Origin: Paracoccaceae bacterium
GTDB lineage: Bacteria; Pseudomonadota; Alphaproteobacteria; Rhodobacterales; Rhodobacteraceae
DNA: 64,000 nucleotides
Assembly: GCA_014872875.1 (NCBI GenBank)
Contig: WKFI01000005.1
Span: 248,001-312,000 of the forward strand
Reading direction: 5' to 3'
Shown here piece by piece: positions 50,901 through 57,642 of this stretch; the first letter of the stretch is position 1; the number at the start of each line of letters is the position of its first letter. The notes beneath the pieces were generated by a model. It was not told the origin of the DNA. It searched no databases and was given only the letters and a program-made list of their open reading frames with translations. The position numbers and the translations under genes are program-made.

Positions 50901-51789
50901 CGCCATAGACGGTGTCATCCGCCAGACCGGCTTCGACAATATCGTCACCGGCCCCGGCATCCACGATGTCGTCATTAGGGGCCTGACCGGGCAGGATCGC
51001 GTCTTCGTTGTCGATCATGTCGCCTTGCGGGTCACCGGTATAGGCCAGATCGATGACGTCGTCACCCGCGGTGCCATCCACGATCCCGTTGCCCTTGCCC
51101 AACACAGGCGCATCCAGAACAGCCACGTAATCGACAGCGCCGTCGAAATACTGGTCGAAGACGCCATCCGTGACTTCTCGCGCACCGATGGCAAAGCTCT
51201 GTTCACCGCTGTCGGTGACATTCAACGTCATGCCACCCTGATCGTCGGACAAGATTTCCGAGGTCCCATCGGTGGTGTTCATGACCTTCATGGTCACACC
51301 GTCTTCATCCCAGGAATAGGTGACGCGGATCACATCATTGGACCCGGCAAACCCGGTGGACGAGCTCAGCAGGACTTCGCTGCCATTGTCCTTGTGGAAC
51401 ACCTCAACCGAGCCGGCTTCGGTGACCCGTACTTCAAAGAAATCAGTGTCTTCGCTGGTGCCCTGTCCGCCATCCGCTACGCTGGAATCGTAGACGCCTC
51501 GGCTGACCACGGTGTTGGTGCCGCCACCGGTGGGCAAATATGCGCGGAATTCCGTTTCAAGTGTACCTTCGGCCAGATCGAACTCGCTGTCGTTGCCATC
51601 ATCGACATCCATACGCTGGTCCGCGCCGTTCAAATTCATCCATCCGGCAGCGATCGTAGGGCTTCCTACAGGAGTGCCGTCCTGGGCCACACCATCCGCC
51701 AATCCGGTATCATCATTTTCGAAACCGTCCCGGAAATCCCACAGGCCAATTACATTTGCCAAATACGGATTGTCGAAGTTTCTAGCCAT
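47923..51789 (-). CDS. Secreted RTX calcium-binding protein with C-terminal Hint domain
   Basis: 1288 residues, strongly acidic. An N-terminal LamG-like region (about 1-240) precedes long blocks of RTX nonapeptides (GGDGDDTID type) that bind calcium outside the cell after type I secretion. A module GTAGDDVIDLAYTGDP appears twice (near residues 245 and 905). From residue 1096 a Hint domain follows: CFTPGTLIATPKGERR, a VSPNHRVLV block and EQHEVVLSDG. Hint domains cleave or splice autocatalytically; the first Cys is present. AAGGAG lies 7 nt before ATG 51789. No type I secretion genes are in the window. Confidence 0.9.
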   Translation of the reverse strand: MARNFDNPYLANVIGLWDFRDGFENDDTGLADGVAQDGTPVGSPTIAAGWMNLNGADQRMDVDDGNDSEFDLAEGTLETEFRAYLPTGGGTNTVVSRGVYDSSVADGGQGTSEDTDFFEVRVTEAGSVEVFHKDNGSEVLLSSSTGFAGSNDVIRVTYSWDEDGVTMKVMNTTDGTSEILSDDQGGMTLNVTDSGEQSFAIGAREVTDGVFDQYFDGAVDYVAVLDAPVLGKGNGIVDGTAGDDVIDLAYTGDPQGDMIDNEDAILPGQAPNDDIVDAGAGDDIVEAGLADDTVYGGGGSDTIYGESGDDVLHGDTNAPGGGAAGSIREALLWSEGTVQGDATVYSDGDDLSGGFTQDTGSVDVTFSVLSTPTGSETEFSDQDQLVNNIDTDGPPANDSSALQSRLFAEDDAATFRLDFSDPVSNVSFRINDIDGDGQATVRAYDENGDPIEFALGNGPLVTLSDDDSVPGNDTGTSQGGYADPNAPNFSMLVTVPGPVGRIEIDHVQVGPGSSIVTVTDVFFDVPAADTSTEGDDIIDGGTGNDILIGYGGDDTLIGGDGDDDISGGDGSDTVDGGDGDDTIDTSGGGAIPLPDRGFPAYNGLPAVPADADPLDDRDTVDGGDGDDTILTGDDDDIIDGGDGDDTIDGGLDDDTIDGGDGDDTIIGGEGADTIDGGLGDDTIYGGLDPRFPDSLNIPNDGAIVPADPETTNGMDVIDGGAGDDTIFGQDDDDIIDGGTGDDTLDGGIDDDIVDGGDGNDTVLGGQGNDVVDGSDGDDIVDGGDGSDLVIGGAGADQLFGGDENDIIGGGIGDVIEGGEGGVVDFDTLIVSGGIPVVDYTATDPEAGTITFYDLDLNVIGTNEFTEIERAFAINLDGIDPGTPPVIEGRTFTENVVEGTAGDDVIDLAYTGDPEGDRIDNMDARPPLENDEDLVVAGAGDDIVRAGEDSDLIFGNSGDDQLFGEAGNDGVQGGTGDDFISGGAGGDILVGGEGDDTITGDNDIVGDTADLIFGNEGDDTFINNSQGDIITGGEDADGLDIDTLDLRGTAIAANPGGTLTVEYDATDPEAGVVRYFDAAGTETGTVTFSEIEVVIPCFTPGTLIATPKGERRVEDLKVGDRVITRDNGIQAIRWLGKRTLNSSELLRASHLQPVLIRQGALGNGLPERDMMVSPNHRVLVANDKTALYFEEREVLVAAKHLTGLEGVDRVEISSVTYIHFMFEQHEVVLSDGAWTESFQPGDQTLDGLGNAQRNEIFELFPELKTREGLEAYQSARRSLKKHEAHLLTH
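49300..50190 (-). repeat. DNA repeats encoding the RTX nonapeptide array
   Basis: Short near-repeats of codons for GGDGDDTIDGG recur throughout, separated by two non-repeat spacers (near 49640-49735 and 49925-50040). The repeated codons also leave long open frames on the opposite strand. Copy number may vary between strains by slippage, which is inference. Confidence 0.8.
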
Positions 51790-52570
51790 AACTTTCTCCT
51801 TCTTCGGCACTTCCAGAATGCCAACCCGCACATCGGCGGACACCAAATTGCACCCTGAGGCCGATGCCGCGCACATGGCGACCAGCACTCACGCGCCCGA
51901 ATTACGAGAGAGAGACGTCGATGCCAACAAAAGGCACCCTACGTAAACCGGCAGGCCTACGCGTATTTCATGTCACACGCAGTGCAACGCACCACACCAC
52001 GACACGCTCTACTCGCATCTTTTCAGACGCTTTTCGTGCGGTCGCCCCCGTGACCAGCAGACATCGCCCCCCAGTTGGGCTCCTTTATTGATACCGGAGG
52101 CAGAGAGGGCCACAAAGAGAAAATCATGGCAAAGTCTGGGCACTGGCAGACACAAGAAACTGTTTGGTAGCCATCAGCGATACTGAAATCGATTTGATTG
52201 TTTCCGAATTTAATCCTGAAAAACCCCGCAATCGCCATATTTCCAAGGGGCGTACGTGTTGTAACGACGACCGAAAAAAACTTGATTGTTTCCCATAGAC
52301 TTACAAACCGACAAACATGCACCACGGGATGCGCCGCCCAATCCTTGCCTTAAATGTGCCAGATTGTTGGTGAAAAACGGAACCAATTCTCGGAATCCGC
52401 ACGGATTGTAAATGATTTCATATAAAATCTAGCCCAATTTTCCTCGAATCAATCTAAATTGCTCCCTTGTGAAACGGCAAATCTTCTTGCGCGTGCCCGA
52501 TTTTGGCCAGAGTTCACCTGCGCGGCATTGGACCTTGCCCGAACCCGGGTCACACTCCATATGTAAAGTC
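51790..52570. promoter_or_regulatory. Long AT-rich upstream region shared by the RTX and M48 genes
   Basis: About 780 nt separate the divergent RTX and M48 starts, by far the longest gene-poor gap here and visibly richer in A/T between 52100 and 52460. A 12-nt direct repeat TTGATTGTTTCC occurs at 52194-52205 and 52282-52293. ATAAAAT near 52420 could be a -10 for the M48 gene. No protein frame with a ribosome site was found. Elaborate control of the RTX gene is plausible. Confidence 0.45.
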
Positions 52571-53257
52571 ATGATCCGTTTGACCCCCATACTACTGGCG
52601 CTGCTTTATGCACTGATCATGTACCGGTTTTCCGTCTGGCGGACACATCGCGAACTGGATGCCAGGTCCACGGAACTTGCTGATCCCAAGCTCAAGAAGC
52701 TGACAGACCGCATGGCAGCGGCGTTGAATCTGTCAAGGATCAAGGTTTTCATTCACGAGGTGGACCCGGTCAATGGTCTTGCCGCGCCGGACGGTCGGAT
52801 CTTCATTACGCGCGGGTTCTATCGAAAATACCAAAATGGCGAAGTCACGGCGGAGGAACTGTCCTCTGTCATCGCCCATGAGCTTGGGCATGTCGCGCTG
52901 GGGCATGCGCGCAAGCGGATGATCGACTTTTCGGGGCAGAATGCTTTGCGAACGGCCCTTGGACTCTTCCTGAGCCGGTTGGTACCCGGTATCGGCATCC
53001 TGATCGCCAATGGCATAACGTCCCTTCTTGCGGCCAAACTGTCTCGCAATGACGAATACGAAGCCGATGAATATGCGGCTGCCCTGCTTTGCAAGGCCGG
53101 GATTGGGGTTGGGCCACAGATCTCTCTGTTCCGCAAATTGGATGAGCTGACCCGAGCACGGTCCGGCGCAGTTCCAGCGTGGTTGATGAGCCACCCGAAA
53201 ACGGATCAGAGGGTTGCCGCCCTTGAAAAGCTGGAAGCGCGCTGGAGCGAAGGGTAA
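52571..53257 (+). CDS. M48-family zinc metalloprotease
   Basis: 228 residues. The zinc site HELGHVALGH is central and the third ligand Glu lies in NDEYEADEYAAALL. An N-terminal hydrophobic segment (LTPILLALLYALIMYRF) should anchor it in the inner membrane. The family includes HtpX and Oma1-like quality-control proteases. ATG 52571 begins at the membrane anchor; the open frame to 52469 adds an unlikely lead and has no ribosome site. Confidence 0.87.
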   Translation: MIRLTPILLALLYALIMYRFSVWRTHRELDARSTELADPKLKKLTDRMAAALNLSRIKVFIHEVDPVNGLAAPDGRIFITRGFYRKYQNGEVTAEELSSVIAHELGHVALGHARKRMIDFSGQNALRTALGLFLSRLVPGIGILIANGITSLLAAKLSRNDEYEADEYAAALLCKAGIGVGPQISLFRKLDELTRARSGAVPAWLMSHPKTDQRVAALEKLEARWSEG

Positions 53258-53262
53258 CTGCC

Positions 53263-53814
53263 CTATTCCAGCGCCTTTGCCAATCGCGGCAGCCGCGCTT
53301 TCTTGAGTAGCGGGCGCATTTGCCAGGTATCGCCGGACAGACGGTTCGCCTCGGCAAGAACGGATTTTCCTACTGCTGCCATACCTGCGGGGTCTTCAAC
53401 CCAGAACCCGTGCAATAACCCATCCGGATCGAACCGTTGCAGATCTTCCTCGGCCAAAATATGACGCGGGAAATCCTGCCGGTTGACCGTCACGATCCCA
53501 TCCGCCGATCCCGCCACCGCTGCAGCAAGGACGTGAATGTCGCCGGCATCCGGAAGCCACAACCGAGCCTCCAGCCCCGGTGACGACTGCACAATTGCTT
53601 TGGGCCACGAGGCTTTGACCAAGGCAATCTCCGAACGTGCCTGGGCCTCGCCCGTTGGCCCCAGCTTCACCGCAGCCCTTGCCCATTCCTCCAGAATGCG
53701 TTCGGACCAGAGCGGTTGAAAGTGTCCGGCTTTCGCGGCCCCCAACAGTACTTCGCGCATCACCGTCGGATACAGAACGCAGGTATCCAGAACCAGCTTC
53801 ACGGCGGGCCTCAT
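53263..53814 (-). CDS. PIN-domain protein
   Basis: 183 residues. PIN domains are Mg2+-dependent RNases with four conserved acids; here KLVLDTCVLYP gives the first Asp, a Glu lies in RILEEWARA, and PDAGDIHVLAAAVAG gives later Asp residues. It belongs to the larger PIN proteins found in Rhodobacteraceae, not the ~130-residue VapC toxins, and no antitoxin gene is adjacent. The ATG overlaps the methyltransferase stop (ATGA), so the two are translated together. Role unknown. Confidence 0.82.
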   Translation of the reverse strand: MRPAVKLVLDTCVLYPTVMREVLLGAAKAGHFQPLWSERILEEWARAAVKLGPTGEAQARSEIALVKASWPKAIVQSSPGLEARLWLPDAGDIHVLAAAVAGSADGIVTVNRQDFPRHILAEEDLQRFDPDGLLHGFWVEDPAGMAAVGKSVLAEANRLSGDTWQMRPLLKKARLPRLAKALE

Positions 53815-55034
53815 AGCCGGAAGAAAACGGATTTCAGATAACCGCTTTCCGCCAGCTGCGGCAGTTGCGGGTGATCCGGTCCGGCAAACCCGGTATGGAT
53901 CAGCTGTGCCTGCCGGCCTGCACGTCCGATCCCGCGCGCCGACGCACCGCGGAACTTGCTAAGGTCCGCCGCATGGGAACAGGAACATAGCCCCAGATAT
54001 CCCCCCGGTTTCACCAGAGGTGCTGCAAGACGGGCAACACGTTCGTAAGCGCGCAGGCCCGCATCGAGCGCCTTTTTCGACGGCGCAAATGCGGGTGGAT
54101 CACAAATCACCACGTCAAATTGCGCACCCTCTTCACCAAGGCTGGTCAGAACATCGAACGCATCCCCCTGCCGGGTCGCGAAGCGATCGGTGAAGCCTGA
54201 CGCCTCTGCCCCTTGTTGGGCCAAAGCCAAAGCCGCTGCCGACCCATCCACGGAGAGCGCACGCGCCGCGCCGCCTGCCAGCATCGCAAGGCCAAAACCA
54301 CCGACATGCGCAAAAACGTCCAGAACTTCGGATCCGGCTCCGACCAATCCGGCTGCAAAGGCGTGGTTTGGACGCTGGTCATAAAACAGGCCGGTTTTCT
54401 GCCCGCCTGTCAGATCAGCCATATAGGTTGCGCCGTTCATCGGCACGTGCACCGGCGCCTCGGGCGCCTCCCCACGCAAAACGGCGTTCACATCGTCCAG
54501 GCCTTCCAGCCCGCGAGTTCGACCAGACGCGTTCTTGATCACCGTGGTCACACCCGTGACCTGAACCAAAGCCTCGGTCAGCTCAACCAACAAGGCTTCT
54601 GCCCAGGCCGCATTCGGCTGCACCACGCAAGCGTCACCAAACCGGTCGATCACTACACCGGGCAGCCCGTCCGCTTCGGCATGAACCAGCCGATAGAATG
54701 GCGCTTCGAACAGACGTTCGCGCATCTCCATTGCGCGTTGCAGCTTGAGAGCAAACCAGTTCACGTCCAACTGCACCGCCGGGTCCCGGTCGAGCATCCG
54801 ACAGGCAATCCGTGAACCCGGGTTGATCGAGACCAACCCCAGCGGTTGACGTGCCTCGTCTTCGAGCACCGCCAGCGTTCCGGGCGCCAACTTGCGGGTA
54901 CGCCGGTCGGTAACCAGCTCATTGTCGTAAACCCAGGGAAACCCGTGCCGAATGGCGCGGGCATTGGATTTCGGTTTCATGCGCACGACCGGACGGGTCG
55001 GTGCTGTATCGGAAAAAGAAGAGGGCGCTGTCAT
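53811..55034 (-). CDS. RlmI-like class I SAM-dependent rRNA methyltransferase
   Basis: 407 residues. An N-terminal PUA domain (NARAIRHGFPWVYDNEL), an EEHUD middle domain (FYRLVHAEADGLPGVVIDRFG) and a Rossmann methyltransferase with VLDVFAHVGGFGLAMLAGGA and the catalytic DVVICDPPAFAPSKK. E. coli RlmI makes m5C1962 in 23S rRNA. ATG 55034 has GAGGG upstream, but ribosome site and start both lie inside a strong hairpin that also acts as terminator of the upstream gene. The next Met (54980) is an alternative start. Confidence 0.9.
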   Translation of the reverse strand: MTAPSSFSDTAPTRPVVRMKPKSNARAIRHGFPWVYDNELVTDRRTRKLAPGTLAVLEDEARQPLGLVSINPGSRIACRMLDRDPAVQLDVNWFALKLQRAMEMRERLFEAPFYRLVHAEADGLPGVVIDRFGDACVVQPNAAWAEALLVELTEALVQVTGVTTVIKNASGRTRGLEGLDDVNAVLRGEAPEAPVHVPMNGATYMADLTGGQKTGLFYDQRPNHAFAAGLVGAGSEVLDVFAHVGGFGLAMLAGGAARALSVDGSAAALALAQQGAEASGFTDRFATRQGDAFDVLTSLGEEGAQFDVVICDPPAFAPSKKALDAGLRAYERVARLAAPLVKPGGYLGLCSCSHAADLSKFRGASARGIGRAGRQAQLIHTGFAGPDHPQLPQLAESGYLKSVFFRL

Positions 55035-55046
55035 GAGCGCCCTCTT
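55013..55046 (-). terminator. Terminator hairpin enclosing the methyltransferase start codon
   Basis: On the minus strand an 11-bp perfect stem (55036-55046 with 55019-55029) is followed by CTTTTTCC. Its 6-nt loop (55030-55035) holds the ATG at 55034-55032. It should end the upstream lipoprotein transcript and, on read-through RNA, hide the ribosome site of the methyltransferase gene. Confidence 0.75.
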
Positions 55047-55072
55047 ACTTGGAATGTATCGAACTGGAAAGC

Positions 55073-55825
55073 TCAGAGATTGTTCAGCAGCTGATAGAAA
55101 CCCAGTTGCGCGTTCTTGTAGCCGTCTTTCTTGGTCAGCTCCTGACGAACCACCTCGGCCAGATGATTGGTGATACGCACCTTCTGGGTCAGCCCCTTGG
55201 ATTCTGCGATCAGGGCCTGCTGGCCTCCGAAAGCGTCCAGATCGGCCCGCACCGTCCGCACCGGAACGATCGGCTGGTTGGTTGCCGGGTCCAGAATGGC
55301 CAGATCAAAGGTGATCGAGTGCACGCCACCGGTGGTATAGCGGGCCTTTTCAGTCAGTGCATGGAAGCGGGTCACCAGAACGTCTACATTCACTTTGACC
55401 GGGCCGTTCAACGGCGTCACGCCTTTGATGATAGAGTCCTGTACGATCTTCTGAACCTGTGCGTGGCGGTCCCCGATCGGGTCTTCGCGCCAGACAATAT
55501 CACCACGCGGCAGATAGCTGTTGCGCTCGGACACCTTCAGCGAACGCGGCACACGCACAATGACGTTTGCCACTGAAACAGGCGCAATACCGGCGGCCAC
55601 AACCGGCGGCGTAATCGCGTTGGGATCCTCCTGCAGCGCCATGGCGACTGCTTCGGGCTGCGGGAAGTTCGCGGCCTGGGGCTGTGTTTCATATCCGGTG
55701 GGCGTGCCCACGACAGATGTGGGAAGCTGTTCGAATGGAGCGTTCCGGGTCGGAATGTCCGCGACCGTGCAGGCCGAGACGCCGAGCCCAAGTCCGAGCA
55801 GCAATACTGTGCGTGCGAGTTTCAT
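55073..55825 (-). CDS. Lipoprotein of unknown function (DUF6778-like)
   Basis: 250 residues. A lipoprotein signal ends in LGVSAC, placing the lipidated Cys near residue 19. The body is alpha/beta with no recognised catalytic motif and is similar to conserved lipoproteins of Rhodobacteraceae. The residue after Cys is Thr, so export to the outer membrane is likely by the usual rule. It stands alone between two terminators. Confidence 0.8.
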   Translation of the reverse strand: MKLARTVLLLGLGLGVSACTVADIPTRNAPFEQLPTSVVGTPTGYETQPQAANFPQPEAVAMALQEDPNAITPPVVAAGIAPVSVANVIVRVPRSLKVSERNSYLPRGDIVWREDPIGDRHAQVQKIVQDSIIKGVTPLNGPVKVNVDVLVTRFHALTEKARYTTGGVHSITFDLAILDPATNQPIVPVRTVRADLDAFGGQQALIAESKGLTQKVRITNHLAEVVRQELTKKDGYKNAQLGFYQLLNNL

Positions 55826-56094
55826 CGTCTCTCTCCTTGTCTCGATCCCCTGAACTGCCGCATGGGGACGGAATGCGTTGAAACCAGAGATGCTCCCGAA
55901 TTAAGGCGCAATTGAGACAAGATTTGATCGAATTCGCGGAATTGCCGCGGTTTTGGAAGGGCAATCCCCTTGTTTTCAGGGGTTTCGTCAATCGAAAGAG
56001 GTAGATCCCAGGGCAATGCTTCGCGGGTCGGAAAAAGAAAGGCAGGCCGGGAATGCCCCCGACCTGCCCAGACAATCATCGATGATGAACCCGA
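55826..56094. other. Intergenic region with a terminator
   Basis: 269 nt upstream of the lipoprotein gene. It holds the terminator of the thioredoxin transcript (56032-56068) and presumably the lipoprotein promoter. I see no gene in it. Confidence 0.5.
56032..56068 (-). terminator. Rho-independent terminator after the thioredoxin-like gene
   Basis: On the minus strand an 11-bp stem with one G-T pair (56058-56068 with 56041-56051) is followed by TTTCTTTTTCC. It closes the ccdA-thioredoxin unit. Confidence 0.85.
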
Positions 56095-56529
56095 TCAGGA
56101 CGTTGATGCAGCCGCCAATGCCGTGTCCATCAGCGCCTTGATGTCGGCCTCGCTTGTGCCGGCGACGATGCGACCCAGTTCCTGATCACCTTTCAGAACG
56201 ATCAAGGTCGACCGGCGTGGAATGTTGCGCGACGTTGTGACCTCGGCCTTGCGGTAGTCATCCCAATCGACGCGGATAAATGCGACCTTGGCCGCATAAT
56301 CTGGGTTCTGTGCCAGCAAAGCATGGATCACCCTCTCCTGCCGGGCACAGGTGCTGCACCAATCCGCAGCATAGTCGATGAAGACGGTCTTGCCGTCCTT
56401 CAGCAGGGATTGCACCAAGCCAGGCGTGTAGTCCGTGAAGCCCTGGGCGGCAAAGCCCGGTCCGGCAAATGTGGCCCCAAATCCAGCGGCAAGGCTGGTG
56501 GCGATAAAGCTACGACGTGAAACGGTCAT
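56095..56529 (-). CDS. TAT-exported thioredoxin-like protein
   Basis: 144 residues. A twin-arginine signal (SRRSFIATSLAAGFG, cleavage after AGPGFAA) precedes a thioredoxin fold with active site WCSTC (YAADWCSTCARQE) and the cis-Pro region RRSTLIVLKG. It starts 14 nt after ccdA, whose membrane protein should deliver electrons to it. Likely a periplasmic reductase for cytochrome c maturation or disulfide repair. Confidence 0.9.
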   Translation of the reverse strand: MTVSRRSFIATSLAAGFGATFAGPGFAAQGFTDYTPGLVQSLLKDGKTVFIDYAADWCSTCARQERVIHALLAQNPDYAAKVAFIRVDWDDYRKAEVTTSRNIPRRSTLIVLKGDQELGRIVAGTSEADIKALMDTALAAASTS

Positions 56530-56543
56530 GCAAGTACTCCTGT

Positions 56544-57257
56544 TCAGAATGCGATGGAGAGGTCCTGGAACCAATACGGCAACGTCTTCACGGCCCAGGC
56601 TTCGATCATGTGGTGAACTCCGCCCAAGATCATCAGGCCAACGGCCACAAAGACGAGACCCATGGCGGGTTTTGATTTCTGCGCTAGTCCTCGCAGGGCC
56701 TGCGCACGGGTTCGGATCGCCGATTGTGCGCCCATGCCAATCCCGATGATCAGGGTCGATACACCAAGGGCAAAGAACACCATGATCAGGAATGCCCAGC
56801 CCAGACTCTCGCCAGCCGAGGCCAGCGCAATGGCCCCGCCCAAAGTGGGCCCAATGCAAGGGCTCCAGACCGCCCCCAACAAGGCACCGCCCAGAAACTG
56901 GCCACGCAGCCCGGCCGAAGGGCCTGCCTCGATCCGCGCATCAGCGGCGGCGGCAAATCCGGCGGTGGCCGCCTCAAAACGATGCCCCAAGGCAGGCACA
57001 AGGAGCACAACGCCAAAGGCAATCATCATTCCGGCACCAATCTGGGCCAGGCTTTCGCTATCCAACCCGATGGAATGACCGACCGTGGCGATGAACATTC
57101 CGAAGCCGACAAAGGCCAGGCTCATTCCCGCGGCCAACGCAAGCGGTCCACGCTTGTCCGCCTGCAGGGCCCCAACCAGAACGATGGGTAGCACCGGCAG
57201 AACGCACGGGTTGATGAGCGTCAAAAGGCCCGCGAGATATGCAAAAATCAGATCCAT
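56544..57257 (-). CDS. ccdA: CcdA-type thiol-disulfide electron carrier
   Basis: 237 residues with six hydrophobic segments. CcdA moves electrons from cytosolic thioredoxin across the membrane. The two redox Cys are in INPCVLPVLP (helix 1) and SPCIGPTLGG (helix 4). A longer Ala-rich loop (ATAGFAAAADARIEAG) separates the halves. The thioredoxin-like gene downstream is the expected partner. Confidence 0.93.
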   Translation of the reverse strand: MDLIFAYLAGLLTLINPCVLPVLPIVLVGALQADKRGPLALAAGMSLAFVGFGMFIATVGHSIGLDSESLAQIGAGMMIAFGVVLLVPALGHRFEAATAGFAAAADARIEAGPSAGLRGQFLGGALLGAVWSPCIGPTLGGAIALASAGESLGWAFLIMVFFALGVSTLIIGIGMGAQSAIRTRAQALRGLAQKSKPAMGLVFVAVGLMILGGVHHMIEAWAVKTLPYWFQDLSIAF

Positions 57258-57369
57258 GGCGTGAATATAACCGCCAACAAAAGACCCGGAAATTAAACTC
57301 CTGCCCCACCGCGATCACATGCGCGTCAGGTAACGGCCTGATCTTGCAACAATTCCAACAGTGCCTGTT

Positions 57370-57642
57370 TCAATCGCGCGGACGCGAGCGCCATCCCCCG
57401 CGCCTTTTGGGCTTACCCATGTCCTGCAGCCCTTCCTGCAAAACACCGGTCATCGGATGCCCTTCGGCCCTGGCCTCGTGCTTGGAAAGCTGATTCCGGA
57501 TTGCCTCGGAACTGTCCTTGCCAAATGGCAGGCTCAGCGCCCAATCCAAAAAGATGCTTCTGCACTGTGCCTCGGTGATCTCTTCGATCTGATAGGCATC
57601 TTCGATCAGTCCCTTGGGATCCAATGGGTCACCGTATTTCAT
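57370..57642 (-). CDS. 90-residue conserved protein coupled to glnE
   Basis: 90 residues starting MKYGDPLDPKGLIEDAYQIE, with EITEAQCRSIFLDWALSLP in the middle and a basic C-terminus (GKPKRRGGWRSRPRD). The ATG lies 14 nt inside the end of glnE, so translation is coupled. I recall similar small proteins after glnE in other Rhodobacteraceae but know no function. The basic tail could bind nucleic acid. Confidence 0.75.
   Translation of the reverse strand: MKYGDPLDPKGLIEDAYQIEEITEAQCRSIFLDWALSLPFGKDSSEAIRNQLSKHEARAEGHPMTGVLQEGLQDMGKPKRRGGWRSRPRD

Noticed and set aside
52023-52325. 100-codon minus-strand frame upstream of the RTX gene
   Set aside because: No ribosome site, odd composition and AT-rich non-coding look.
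53263-53814. VapC-type toxin of a toxin-antitoxin pair
   Set aside because: The protein is too long and there is no small antitoxin gene next to it; the partner is a methyltransferase.
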